A DNA stretch of 64,000 nt. Source: Polytrichum commune (lineage: Eukaryota > Streptophyta > Polytrichopsida > Polytrichales > Polytrichaceae). The notes beneath the pieces are model-generated. The model searched no databases. It had not been told where the DNA came from and worked only from the letters and a program-made list of their open reading frames with translations. Below are positions 20,736 to 32,086 of the stretch, in pieces. Location: NCBI GenBank assembly GCA_950295325.1, contig OX485805.1, positions 7,316,501-7,380,500 on the forward strand. Reading direction: 5' to 3'. Position numbers and translations under genes: made by a program. The number at the start of each line of letters is the position of its first letter. Positions within the stretch are counted from its first letter, which is position 1.

Positions 20736-22782
20736 TCAGCTAGACACACAGACAGACCTCTCTCCCCTCAGCGAAACTCAACCTATCTGTCCTCGGCGAC
20801 TGAAACATGAGGTACTTACTACTTACAGAAATGTCGAATTTAGGGTTTGGGTTTACGGAGCAAGAGAGATGAGCTCACACGGAAGCACTAGCCCACGTCA
20901 AGATCGAGTACCGTATCGATCTGCAAGTTTGCTGGTTTCAAATTTCAATGTAAGCAACCACCAGTGCCGACCACAATCAACAATTTCACTAGTACCGAAG
21001 TTTGCTGGTTCACTACAATCAACAATTTCTAGACTTTAACGAACACATGCCTGTTAGGGTATTCAAACTTAGGGTATTCAAACTTAGGGTATTCAGACTT
21101 CAGAGAGTTAGGGTGTTCAACATTATTTTATGAGGTTAACACAATTAATCACTTATATGTTGTATGGATAGTATGAAAATTAATTCCTATAAAGTATGAG
21201 ATTGGCCGGCTACTAGCCTACAAAAACTATTTACAGTAGGTAAATTTCCCCCTTACACTAAAGGTAAAAGGCAAAATTCCTACACATAATTTTCTAGACC
21301 GGTCCATTTCCTACAAAAAAAAATTTCATCCGGAAGCTCATCCTACACTTTGCTATTTCATTCGGAAATTCTCAATTTCAACCGGCTAGGTCGTAACTAA
21401 ATGCCGGTACTCCCCGTTCATAGGAGCACACAATACGTCTCTTTAAATATATGGTAAATGAGCACTTATTCATGGATTTAGTATCACTCGATAAAGATCT
21501 CAACCCTCACTAATTTTGAAACTTGACAAAATAAGATGTGTTTTGGGATTAATCAATGCAACCACTACAATCAGGAGGACATGGATATCCCATTTACGAC
21601 GAATGAACACACACGTGCACTTCCAATAATCATAACTATATCAAAAGACTTTCGATTTTCAATCCGATTTTTAGTGACGCTTCATCGTAGATTGGCTAAC
21701 ACAACACAAAGTTTCAATGCGTAAAGATGATCACTAGAACTCGGAGACTATTGAAAGTGAGCCACGGAACACCCACATAAAGCTTAGCTTATCGGAAGCT
21801 CTCTCTCTTACACTCATGAGAGAGAGAGAGCTCTAGTGTAAAAGCGACCCTAACAATCCGGATAGCCAGACACAAGACGACGTAGATGATGGCGGCCCCG
21901 CACCCCGCTTCCCCGGCGCCCTCGGGGCCCAGCAGCCAGCCAGCTCAGCACTCCCCGGTCTCCCAGCATGCCTTACTGACCGTCCGATCCCCCGATCCTA
22001 GGCCCTGAATCGATGGCTGTCCGCGAATTGGCTCCCCTCTCCTCTCCCAATGCGATTCACAGCCCCTGCTAAGCCTTTCCTTTGCGTTTCCAAGCACTTC
22101 CCCCTCCGCTCTTCGCATGACATTCTAATGACCCAGGTGAGTACACACCAATCCTTGCCTTAAATCTTTCTTTTCGTCGCCCTGTATCCAAACTCCGAGG
22201 TTTGCATTTTGCATTTGGATTCGGATTTTGATCCGCGCACTCGCCGTTACCTCCGTCACTTTCGTTGCTTGTGTGGAGAATGAATGGCGAAGTTTCGGTA
22301 GGGTTTGGGATTGACTCGAGTGAGGGAGAGCATGGTCCAAATCCTGAATCCTTATGTCGTTTGAATCGCCGGGGTTTTAGGGTTCAGGCTGTCATGTTAG
22401 TTGTGGATCTCACGGAATGATGCATTGGTAGGCTCTCTGGGAGGAGGTGTTGCCACTTTTGCGGGGCTTGACGTTCTATTAGGTACTTCCCGTCGGGATA
22501 TGCTAAAAATTCAAAACGGGGTCCTATGTCCTCCTTACATGACGATAATGATGTTGTATCATGTGGAAGTCATTTTGAATCGGAGGATAAGAGACATTGG
22601 TTTTTTCCTTGTAACAGATCTAGCCAGAAGCAATATAATATCCCAGATGATAAATAAAATTTCAAGTGGCCCGTTTCAAGTAGAATGTTTTGACTTGCTA
22701 GGTTTTTGCAGGGTTAGTAGATTGGTACGTTGGTGATGTTCTGGGGCTCCTTGCATGGGTGTAGTGTTTTGGGATTGTGTAA
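20736..22782. other. Region without a recognised gene; two small repeats and a GC-rich island
   Basis: At 21051-21115 a 16-base phrase (CTTAGGGTATTCAAA) is repeated three to four times. At about 21798-21833 CT-rich and AG-rich arms (CTCTCTCT and AGAGAGAGAG) form an inverted repeat. From 21885 to 22100 the DNA is GC- and CpG-rich, unlike its surroundings, which could be the 5' end of a gene, but no convincing reading frame follows. Confidence 0.35.
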
Positions 22783-22888
22783 TAGCGAAGTGGGAGATTG
22801 ATAACGTACTTTGGATCAAGAGGTCACGGAGGCACCGGGTGGCACTGGAGGAGTGGGAGAAGAATGTGGACCGCAAGCGCAAGCAACG
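22783..22888 (+). pseudogene. Short duplicate of the membrane-protein gene exon at 24.5 kb
   Basis: The stretch encoding EIDNVLWIKRSRRHRVALEE is nearly identical to 24481-24605 but ends after DRKRKQ and lacks the DELFAQR codons. It then joins directly, within a GCAAGCGCAAG stretch, to a fragment in opposite orientation. It keeps one G (near 22823) that the 24.5-kb copy has lost, so it documents the older frame. Confidence 0.6.
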
Positions 22889-23124
22889 TCCACAACACCC
22901 TTGGTGTCCACACCCGTGCTTTGAATTGCCTTCTCAGCCTGTTGCTCCAAGTCCACTGCTACAGGCAACACAGCCTTGTATGCTGCATCTGCTGTTTGCT
23001 TCACGTAAGGAGTGGCCACATCCACGGCAGGTTTCACAGCAGTGAATACTTGCTGGAGCACATCCTTTGCTACTCCAAATGCACTCCCTGCAGTTTGGGT
23101 GACTTGAGTGGCAATAGATTGCAC
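22889..23124 (-). pseudogene. Exon resembling the chloroplast calcium-sensing protein CAS
   Basis: After a polypyrimidine-CAG acceptor the minus strand encodes an Ala/Val-rich stretch including TPYVKQTADAAYKAVLPVA and AEKAIQSTGVDTKGVVDVA. This resembles the lumenal N-terminal part of CAS, a thylakoid protein involved in calcium and light signalling, where a G-[VF]-D-T-x-[PG]-V motif is typical. Only this exon is present and it is fused tail-on to the membrane-protein fragment. The identification is from pattern only. Confidence 0.45.
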
Positions 23125-24060
23125 CTGAAGCAGAAAAACTGAACCATCAGCAGATGCCCAGAAGTGACAAAACCATGCTGTAGAATGTGAAGTGAGCCAG
23201 AAAACCTGCAGCAGTAGTAACTTTTTTAAAGTCTTCCAGGATGAACATTCAAGGGTATTTCCCTGGTCTAGGTGTAGGATAAGAGAAAAGATCTCATCAC
23301 TTTTAGTGCAAATCCTCCTAAAAGTACTATCACTAGAATGGGGCAATACTTAAATTGCTGAACTTAATGCCACTTCCAATGCCTGAGGTGTGTTACAAAA
23401 TTTTGGCAAGATGGTTTTCATTGCTTGTCCACAAAGAATTTTCAGCTTGCCAACTTTCATCCTCTTATCAAGGTTGTAGATATGTCGCAGAGATATGGGA
23501 GTCCAACCGTGGCCTTGGGAATGGGTACCGGGACTGCTTGGCGGATGCCGCGATGAGACGCCTGCCCAGCCCCCTCCTCATGTCACTTGTCCGCATTACC
23601 CCGGAGGCCTCGTCAAATGACCTTTGACAAACGCAATTAACAGGCGCCCATTGGCGATGCTCTTATAAAGTACACCTCAAATTGATAGAGGAAAACCCAA
23701 AGATGTGCACATGTACATGAGCAGTTGGACTTGGAAACACTGAGCCTGATCTCTACCGATTATGCCCACAAATCTCCCTGGATACTGGGACGTTGTACAA
23801 AGGAAGAATGGCGCGACTTTGGTGACACACCATCGGCGTCAGATTCCTCCCAGCCTGGCTAGCAGCACAGGAAACAGCTTACCGGCAACCCCAGAAGCAA
23901 ATCCCTCCATCTGCCGCCCCACCCACATGTTCGGACCGGACCTCCCCCCCCCCTGGGCCACCCCTCGATTCATCATTGAATTCTGTGCAAGTTTCAAGCC
24001 TAAGTTCAGGCCCACAGACTAGGTTAAAGTTTATCGAATACCCAACAGACTATCTGATAT
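23125..24060. other. Region without a recognised gene
   Basis: Short frames only. A C run lies at about 23944-23953. No domain, RNA gene or ordered repeat was recognised. Confidence 0.35.
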
Positions 24061-24835
24061 ATGGTCCACAGTCATGCAGCAACATCGAATGAGTCTTCTC
24101 AAAGCACATGGATGGCAAGCGTGAATGGGGGAACTTCCCGTGCACCAACTCCAACATCGTCCGTAGAGCTGGTACGCGTAAGTGCAATTAGTTCGGACCC
24201 GACCCCGAAGTTTCACGTCGTCGACATAGGAGCGGAGGAGGCCGGCGGTGCAGAGGATCAAACCCCTGCGTTTGAGAGTAGTGCAGGAGTTTCTGGCGTT
24301 GGCTCAGTTGGCCTTCTGTCTCAAAAAAAAAGAAAAAGAAAAAGAAAAAGTAGTGCAGGAGCAAGGGGAGTAGGAAGAGGTGCGCTCGAGGCGGCGGGGG
24401 AAAGTGCCAGGCGGAGGAACCGTGGGAGTTCGAAGATACCGACAGCAACAGCGATCCGGAGGCGGCCCAGTGGGAGAATCTAGCGAAGTCGGAGATTGAC
24501 AACGTACTTTGGATCAAGAGTCACGGAGGCACCGGGTGGCACTGGAGGAGTGGGAGAAGAAGGACGAGCTGTTTGCACAGCGTGTGGACCGCAAGCGCAA
24601 GCAGAGTTTGTCTGTCAAGAACGAGATCTACCAGTTCATAGGGTTTTATAGTGTGTTCCAGGGCGTGTTGCTCACCGCCGTCTCGCAGTCCAACCTACTT
24701 CACTGCAATAACTGGTGGACTGCCTTTTTCTTGTCTGCGTTTGCTTCGATTGTGTGCATCGCGGGAGTGATTCAGAAGTTTCACACCATCTGGGGCTGGG
24801 AGAAGACCATCAGATCCGAAGACAGCGCTCGCAAG
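24061..24835 (+). pseudogene. Unknown membrane-protein gene, first exon, frame-broken
   Basis: The exon encodes a Ser/Thr-rich N-terminus (from Met at 24061 or 24103), an acidic stretch (EFEDTDSNSDPEAAQWENLA), a charged helix (ALEEWEKKDELFAQRVDRKR), then two hydrophobic segments (FIGFYSVFQGVLLTAVSQ and WWTAFFLSAFASIVCIAGVI) typical of membrane helices, and ends at a CGCAAG/GTATCC donor (24835/24836). I do not recognise the family. The three parts are not in one frame: a shift occurs between about 24362 and 24430, and one G is missing near 24520 compared with the duplicate at 22.8 kb. The intron after this exon is interrupted by the LTR element at 24844. Confidence 0.55.
24279..24361 (+). mobile_element. 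Tiny retroposon insertion with 11-bp target duplication
   Basis: TAGTGCAGGAG at 24279-24289 is repeated exactly at 24351-24361. The 61 bases between end in an A-rich tail with AAAAAG repeats. An 11-bp duplication plus an A-rich 3' end is the mark of target-primed insertion of a 5'-truncated LINE or SINE. Insert plus duplication add 72 bases, so the frame is kept and 24 codons are added, including KKRKRKRK. Confidence 0.65.
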
Positions 24836-24838
24836 GTA

Positions 24839-24843
24839 TCCTC
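24839..24843. repeat. Target-site duplication of the LTR element, left
   Basis: TCCTC, matching 31914-31918. A 5-bp duplication is usual for Ty3/gypsy insertions. Confidence 0.85.
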
Positions 24844-25818
24844 TGTCGCAACCCTTGCTAGCCCCCCCTTGACAATCTTGCCAATTTTCAATTCTAGCAA
24901 AGGTTACGAGTCGCTAACCCTTCACATTCCGCCATGCTAATGGATAGCTCCTCTTACCCCGGACCAATAGTTCATAGGAGGGAACCAACCCTCCTACTTT
25001 GCTTTCGGGACTCACCCCTTAATCGGTAACCCATTTCCCCAATGTGGACTTCCATCCATGGAAGTCCAATCCTATGTTGATCATCGCGTTGCCGGAGCAA
25101 CACTACAACAACCCGAACCATACTAGGCAACTATGGCCTCACAATAGGCCAAAGCCCATGGAGGCCTTGCCGTTCGGCCTCGGGTGGGTGAGGCCACACC
25201 ACCTCACCCATATAAGCCTCTAGGACTTCACGCGGGGCCCCTACCCCACCGTCAACCAACCTCTTGTCTCCCTACCAAGAGTTGGGGCCAAGTGGACATT
25301 TTCCTTTAGCTGCTGGGCCTAGAACCCCCCAGCAGCTTCAGACCATCATAACTTCCTTGTATGATGTCTGATCATAACAACCAACCACTCCATCCTCATC
25401 TACGCTTCACGTAGATGCCGATGGACTCCTCACTTGCTCCATTCGAGCAAGTCTTGAGGAAGTTATGCCTGTTTGAACCTTGGCAGTCCCGGGAATCCCT
25501 CCCAGGCACTGCTGTACCAGGGCGCTGTCCCGGGACAGCACCCCACTCAAATGGCCATAACTCCTAGCTCACACCTCCGATTGAGGTGTTCTTGAGCATT
25601 CTAGAATCACCACGCCATGAGCTACGCATAGCTCATGGCCTTACCCTTGTGCCTCCTAGTCTTCGTGGGTGGGAGGCGTTCCCAACGCCCGGGGCCCTCA
25701 CCCACACTAGGATCACTTGGGCCCTCTCACCAACGGCGCCACAAGTCCCGGGTGTCACTCCGGGGTCCCCCTTGTGCCCATGGTGTTTCGGCCACTCCTC
25801 ATGGAGAGGTGCGCGACA
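24844..25818 (-). repeat. 3' LTR (975 bp)
   Basis: It begins TGTCGCAACC and ends GTGCGCGACA on the plus strand. Line-by-line reading shows no difference from 30939-31913. Confidence 0.92.
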
Positions 25819-25833
25819 CTCACCCCCACCAAA
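25819..25833 (-). other. Polypurine tract
   Basis: Minus strand TTTGGTGGGGGTGAG directly abuts the 3' LTR. It is the expected primer for plus-strand DNA synthesis. Confidence 0.75.
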
Positions 25834-27060
25834 CGGAGTCGATGCCCTCATCGACTATACTCGTAGTCGGCACACCAATTCTCAAGTTGCCATCCTCTAT
25901 GGTGCGGCATTGTGTTTACCTTAGGGCGCGACCCCCACAATGCATCTTCAAATTTGGCATAGTCCCAAAGGTGTCGTTACTAGGTGGTCCATTAGCGACC
26001 TTGGAACTCCTCCAAGGACCTAACCTACAATAGACCCACCTCCTTTGAGACTCACTTGGGTTGCCCCTCCTTTGGGGCCTCCCCCGTTAGGCTTCACTAG
26101 CCTAACATGACACATCTAGGCGAGACCTCAACGCTTCCACTAAGTTGTCTCGGTTGCAACTCCGAGATGGCTTTCCATTGTTAAGCCACGCCTCGATCGC
26201 ACGGGGGTGATGCCAAGTCCCGCCCGACTCGGTTCCCACTTTGCTCTTTCGAGACATGGGTTCATGACTCCCATGCGCCAACTCTCGTTAGCTCGCGGGT
26301 AGCACTTTTATGAGCACGCGCCATCACCTTGTCCCCGCCCGGACAAGCCCACAACTAAGAAGTTTCTTGGTTTTATCCAAGGCCCCTCCAAGCCATGGCC
26401 CCCAATTACTCGGCTTACCCAACCTAGTTTGGCATATCTATTCCCCCTCTTCCATTAACCAAGCACAAGTACAAGACTAGGACCTCATCTCATACTTTTC
26501 TCTTTGCACCACTAAAGTTTGGACTTTATTCCCTCAAGCCAAAGAACAAGTTAATGTTGTGGAGCAATTAACCTCGAAGCTATGTTTGCTACTAGAGTCT
26601 CTCCCCCACTAAAGGAGATTGATGTCCTCATCAATGCCTACGCTTCTTTTTATTGGAATCCTTAGCCTTAGTTTCTTCAAAGTGCTTCACCAATTCATTG
26701 GTGTTCACCATGTCTCTTGCCGCCACCCAAGCGGTTTCTTTCTCATGGTATCCTCACCATTTCACCAAGTATTCCTTTGTACTTTTTCTTTTCTTTTCAC
26801 TTGGGCTTCCTACACTTGAGGATGCCCTCTTACCTCATGTTCCAAATGACGTCCACAATGTCGGGAGGTGGCCTAATCACTTGCTTGTGATTGGGCCACA
26901 AGGTGTCGTCCTAAAATGACTTTCGTAATGAGACATGAAATGTCGGGTGCACTTTGATCTCCGGCGGTAATTCCAACTTATATATGTCCTTGACCACTTG
27001 TTCCACAATGGGAAACGGAGCTCCAATTTTGGACATGAACTTTGGAGTGAGGCCTTCCGG
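25834..27060. other. Interior of the LTR element, no recognisable protein
   Basis: This lies between the integrase remnant and the polypurine tract. It has no conserved domain and is probably 3' untranslated or decayed sequence. Confidence 0.45.
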
Positions 27061-28048
27061 CTAAGTGAAGTTGTTCACATTCAACAACGCCTTTTGGCCC
27101 ACCTCATTCTCCACTTCGCGTCTTCCGGCATTGACTTGCACTCCGTACCACCTTCGGGCTTTCTCCACCAACAACTTGGTCATCTCCAAGACTTGTTCAC
27201 GCTTCTTGGCCAAGTCCTCACCATCTTGGTTGAACTCTAGTGTTGAATGTGCCCCCTCGAGAGCTAGGTTAATAGGTTGGAGCGCATCCACTCCATAAGC
27301 CACCACGAAAGACCACCCCTTGGTAGCCAAATGCGTGGCTACATTGCAATTACACTCCGCTCGACCCACATAGTCCGCCCAATCTCCTTGGTCCGCCCCC
27401 ACCAAGTTCCTCAAGTATTGCTTCAAGACTCCATTCACATCCTCCGCTTTCTCATCCACTTGGGAATGCAAGGTCGTGCTAAACCTTAGTTTCATTCCGA
27501 CCTCCTTAGAGAAATGCATTGAAAATGCACTTGTGAACTTTGGATCTTGATCCCACACAATCACTCTTGGCAACCCGTGGTGCCTCAACCATCCTTTGAG
27601 AAAAGGCTATGCGGTCTCCAACGCGGTGGCGGTTTCCACAATCGGCACCATGTGTACCAACTTGGCAAACCGCTCAACCATCAACAAGATGGCATCATAC
27701 CCATGTGACTCCGGCAAACTTGTGATCAAGTCCATGCACATACTATGCCATGGAGCCGACGGGATAGGCAACGGTTGCAAGAAACCGCCTTGCTTTTGGT
27801 AAGAGGCTCGGTTCACTTGGCACTTTGATTCAAGCCTTCACAAAGTAGGCTATATCTTCCTTTATGCACCGCCAATGGTACCTCCATGATACCATTCTAT
27901 GGCGATTTTTTCTTTCTCCTCTAAGGCCGGCAATAGGACTATCAAATTCCTCCTTCAAAACCGATAGCCGCAACTTGCCTTGTGGCACATACACCCAACT
28001 TTGCTTGCACTTGAACAATCCGTCCACCAACTTAACCTCTTTGAGCAC
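27061..28048 (-). pseudogene. Integrase remnant of the LTR element
   Basis: Three minus-strand frames follow in order: an N-terminal part at 28048-27830, a core start at 27816-27607 (WHSMCMDLITSLPES, first catalytic Asp, then AKLVHMVPI), and 27588-27061 (VIVWDQDPKFTSAF with the second Asp). The third catalytic position, normally in a T-D-G-x-x-E block, reads QVDEKAEDVN, so the usual catalytic Glu is not kept. Frame changes separate the pieces, so no active enzyme is made. Confidence 0.8.
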
Positions 28049-28509
28049 CTTGCTCTTGCGAAGCTCACCTAAAAGCTTTTGTGCTTTGGGGTAGTTAATT
28101 TACCCCTCCCGTATCTTGCATCACAAGTTTCCTTCGCCGGCACACATTAGCCACAAGGTTTGGATGGTTCTCATTGCTTGGAATTTTTCCGGTCTACTTC
28201 GCGCATCCGGCACCACATTTCCACGGTCCGGTTTGTGGATCAAATCCACCTTCATAAGCGCCAAACTATCATGTCACCGCAATGACCTGGCGCTCACTTG
28301 CGCTTGAATGTCAAAATTCTTTTAGGACACATTGTCCATGTAGACCTTTGCTTTGTGCGACCCCAAATAGTGTCGCCACATCTTCAAGCAATGCACTACG
28401 GCAAAGAAATTCTTTGTCATGAGTTGGTTGTCTTCTTTGACAACCATCGAGCTTCATGCTCCCATATGCAATGGCCATCCAATTACACATAATCCACCAT
28501 TGACAAAGT

Positions 28510-29080
28510 CGCTCACCCCCGTATGCACCTCAAAAGGTTTGTCAAGCTCCGCGAACTTGAGCACGGGCGTCTAAGAACACTTGCTCTCAAGCTCCCCAAA
28601 GACTTGGTGGCAAGGCTCATCCCACTCTTGGGATAGTCATTTCTTCCACAAGTCGGATAAGGTCGGATAACCATCAAGCTTAACGCTCTCATATGCAATG
28701 GCCATCCATCCTACGTTAACCATCCGCCAATGGCAAAGTCACTCGCCCCCGTATGTACCTCAAAAGGTTTGTCAAATTTCGCAAACTTGAGCACGGGCGG
28801 CGAAGAGAACTTCGTCTTAAGCTCCTTAAAGACTTGGTGGCAAGGCTCATCCCACTTTTGGGATAGCGATTTCTTGCATAAGTTGGACAAGGTCGGACAA
28901 CCATCGAGCTTCATGCTCTTATATACAATAGCCATCCATTTTGCCTCAACATCCGCCAATGCTAAAGTCACTCGCCCCCGTATGCACCTCAAAAGGTTTG
29001 TCAAAGTCCGCGAACTTAAGCACGGGCAGCGAAGAGAACTTGTTTTTGAGCCCCCCCAAAGGCTTGGTGACAAGGCTCAT
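28510..29080 (-). pseudogene. RNase H-region remnant, triplicated in 230-bp steps
   Basis: The minus strand encodes PPVLKFAKFDKPFEVHT followed by GASDFAIGG, the connection and start of RNase H. The plus-strand phrase GTATGCACCTCAAAAGGTTT and its variants start at about 28521, 28751 and 28981, a spacing of 230 bases, so this part exists in three tandem copies. No later RNase H motifs are seen. Confidence 0.7.
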
Positions 29081-29429
29081 CCCACTCTTGGGATAGCCAT
29101 TTTCCTCAATAAGTTGAATAAGGTCCTAGCAACCTTAGAAAACTCTCGAATGAAGTTGTGGTACTAATTGGCTAGGCCAACAAATGACCTAAGCCCTTTT
29201 TGAATCAAGGGCCAATTCTCCTTTTGGATTGCCTTGACATTCTTCATGTTCATCCACCAACTTCCTTTGTCACCACATACCTCAAGAACTCGATCTCTCG
29301 TTGAGCAAAGTTATTTTTCACTCCTTGGCGGTAATTTTTTTTTTTTTTTTTTTGCGCAACACATTGGTGAATACATCTTTGTATCTCACCAACATCGCAC
29401 CAATGTTGTTTGGGGGAGGCCCATCTTTT

Positions 29430-29819
29430 CTAGCCTCCCCATACGTTCATTGGAGTTGCTCCAATTGAACCACGACTATTATGTTTTCTATTTTTCATTT
29501 GGTCCATTAAGACCAAATTCAACTTGGGTCCTCCAACCATAGGAGTCCTTGTCAATTTGAACTTCAATTCTTTGCCATTATGACACATCATAATGCACCG
29601 CAAGCTCACTGGCTTGCACCTCACATCTATCATGTGAGTTTCAAAGTAGGCGGCCTTCACAATGACATGCATTTCATCTATTTCACATGGTGTGAAATTT
29701 TGACAAAAATCCAATGTCCCACATTGAAAGGTTACATGCATCGCGGCCTCCTTTGTCTCATGCGGTTCGCCCTTTCCAAACCGCACCTTGGTGGGCTTGC
29801 CCGCTCTATCAATCGGCAA
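29430..29819 (-). pseudogene. Probable Gag-protease region of the LTR element
   Basis: A 129-codon frame with a pattern of beta strands and the block TRTPMVGGPKLNLVLMDQMK resembles Ty3/gypsy sequence between protease and RT, but I see no clear D[ST]G active site. It is placed here by its order relative to RNase H and the 5' LTR. Confidence 0.45.
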
Positions 29820-29974
29820 GCCCCAACTTCCTTGTGAATTTTGGGCTCAAGAAGGAGTGGTAGCCTCTTTGTCAACACATGAGACATTTCTCCCATTCAT
29901 TGAGCCTCAAGGTACAAAAGATTTGGCCTTGGCTTAAGGCTACTAGCCTTGGCCACAATGCCATTGTCTTACAT

Positions 29975-30290
29975 TCGGTCCTCGGCAACTTGGCTTGGCT
30001 TGGTCCGCAAAGCCAACTTTAAACATTTTGTCCGCGGGACAAATTGGTTTGGTGCCACAAAACCAATTTCTAATAGTTTGTCCGCAAAACAAACATGTTT
30101 TGCCTTGGTAGCACAAAGCCACCTTCCCACACTCCGTCCGCGGCACGAACATGAATTGCCTTGGTAGGACAAACCCACCTCCCAACATTCCGTCCGCGGC
30201 ACAAGTATGATTTGCTTTGGAAGCATAAAGCCACCTTTCAACATTCCCTCCGCGGCACCAACATGTTTTGCCTAAGTAAAATGGACCAAA
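29975..30290 (-). repeat. 56-bp tandem repeat in the gag zone
   Basis: The phrase GTCCGC recurs at about 30030, 30080, 30136, 30192 and 30248 (last copy CTCCGC) with similar surroundings (GGCAC, AACATG, TTGCCTTGGTAG). The open minus-strand frames over it are probably repeat by-products. Confidence 0.65.
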
Positions 30291-30924
30291 CAATTTGCAC
30301 TCATTTCTTTGGGACCTAAATTGGCTAAAACCACTTGTGGTGATGCGCCGCCAAACTTCTCTTTGGGACCATCGGCTTCAATGCTCTTGCAAATTTGATG
30401 GTCCCCACCATGTCCTCAAGAAGCCTTGGGGACTTAAAGAAGGCATCCACCACCCGCTTTTAAAACCCCACCTAAAAGGATGCATTTCTTAGAAAGTTCG
30501 TCCGTTTTAGGTGTATCCTTCATTTGTGCGTTTGAATAGCGCACATAGGCCTTAAGAGGCCCCGGGTGCCTCATTAGCACCAAAATCAATCCAAATTCAA
30601 TACCTTCCAAGCATTTCGAATTGGAATTTCAATCCAACATTAATGCCCTCCAAGGTTTTGGGTGCTTTCGGTATTCTAGGCCCCAAATGTTTTTTGAGGT
30701 TTGCGGGAGCCCTTTTCAAAGCACTCCTCCATTTTCCTTACCAAATCCACCCTCATGCCCACCATTGTCATTTGAACCAATGGTATGGTCAAAATCCACT
30801 TGCACATGATCCTTGTTGCAATTTAAGCCTCACAACCTTTTGGAAACCACCTGCTCACCATCACAACCCGCATTTTTTGATAGCCATGTTTCCCTCAAAG
30901 TGCGAGCTCAAAATTTGGAACCCT

Positions 30925-30936
30925 GCTCTGATACCA
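30925..30936 (-). other. Primer-binding site for initiator methionine tRNA
   Basis: Minus strand TGGTATCAGAGC, two bases inside the 5' LTR, complementary to the 3' end of plant initiator tRNA-Met. It is the standard primer site of many plant LTR elements and fixes the orientation as minus. Confidence 0.9.
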
Positions 30937-30938
30937 CG

Positions 30939-31913
30939 TGTCGCAACCCTTGCTAGCCCCCCCTTGACAATCTTGCCAATTTTCAATTCTAGCAAAGGTT
31001 ACGAGTCGCTAACCCTTCACATTCCGCCATGCTAATGGATAGCTCCTCTTACCCCGGACCAATAGTTCATAGGAGGGAACCAACCCTCCTACTTTGCTTT
31101 CGGGACTCACCCCTTAATCGGTAACCCATTTCCCCAATGTGGACTTCCATCCATGGAAGTCCAATCCTATGTTGATCATCGCGTTGCCGGAGCAACACTA
31201 CAACAACCCGAACCATACTAGGCAACTATGGCCTCACAATAGGCCAAAGCCCATGGAGGCCTTGCCGTTCGGCCTCGGGTGGGTGAGGCCACACCACCTC
31301 ACCCATATAAGCCTCTAGGACTTCACGCGGGGCCCCTACCCCACCGTCAACCAACCTCTTGTCTCCCTACCAAGAGTTGGGGCCAAGTGGACATTTTCCT
31401 TTAGCTGCTGGGCCTAGAACCCCCCAGCAGCTTCAGACCATCATAACTTCCTTGTATGATGTCTGATCATAACAACCAACCACTCCATCCTCATCTACGC
31501 TTCACGTAGATGCCGATGGACTCCTCACTTGCTCCATTCGAGCAAGTCTTGAGGAAGTTATGCCTGTTTGAACCTTGGCAGTCCCGGGAATCCCTCCCAG
31601 GCACTGCTGTACCAGGGCGCTGTCCCGGGACAGCACCCCACTCAAATGGCCATAACTCCTAGCTCACACCTCCGATTGAGGTGTTCTTGAGCATTCTAGA
31701 ATCACCACGCCATGAGCTACGCATAGCTCATGGCCTTACCCTTGTGCCTCCTAGTCTTCGTGGGTGGGAGGCGTTCCCAACGCCCGGGGCCCTCACCCAC
31801 ACTAGGATCACTTGGGCCCTCTCACCAACGGCGCCACAAGTCCCGGGTGTCACTCCGGGGTCCCCCTTGTGCCCATGGTGTTTCGGCCACTCCTCATGGA
31901 GAGGTGCGCGACA
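30939..31913 (-). repeat. 5' LTR (975 bp)
   Basis: Same sequence as 24844-25818 by eye. The following TCCTC at 31914-31918 is the right target-site duplication. Confidence 0.92.
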
Positions 31914-32086
31914 TCCTCCCTCCTCCCTCTCCAACCTTGAATCAATCGACCTCATCAAACGTTTTTTTCTTCACAATTTTTTTTTGAACAAAGTCTCTGA
32001 AGCTTCATAGTGTTCGATGAATGAGCATGTGACCGTTATGTCTTTCAAGAATTCTAGTTTATTACCCAAGACAATGCTTTTCAACG

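Larger units (their letters stand above)
24844..31913 (-). mobile_element. 7070-bp LTR retrotransposon (Ty3/gypsy), minus strand, recent but coding-defective
   Basis: A complete element: identical 975-bp LTRs, TGTCGC/GCGACA ends, 5-bp target duplication, primer-binding site next to the right (5') LTR and polypurine tract next to the left (3') LTR. Coding remains run right to left: repeat-rich gag zone, protease, RNase H, integrase. Only about 350 bp lie between protease and RNase H, so reverse transcriptase is essentially missing, and the rest is cut by stops. Identical LTRs mean recent insertion, while the decayed interior means this is a non-autonomous element moved by enzymes of a relative. 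It lies in the intron of the membrane-protein gene. Confidence 0.92.

Noticed and set aside
21051-21115. Interstitial telomere repeat
   Set aside because: TTAGGG occurs only as part of a 16-bp unit, and the plant-type telomere repeat TTTAGGG is not present in tandem.
25586-26033. Frames of 112 and 132 codons, with near copies at 31681-32010
   Set aside because: They lie wholly or largely inside the identical LTRs and are GC-rich by-products; no LTR-encoded protein is indicated.
29943-30293. Cys-rich minus-strand frames resembling a zinc-finger protein
   Set aside because: The cysteines come from a 56-bp tandem repeat and their spacing does not match a zinc knuckle.
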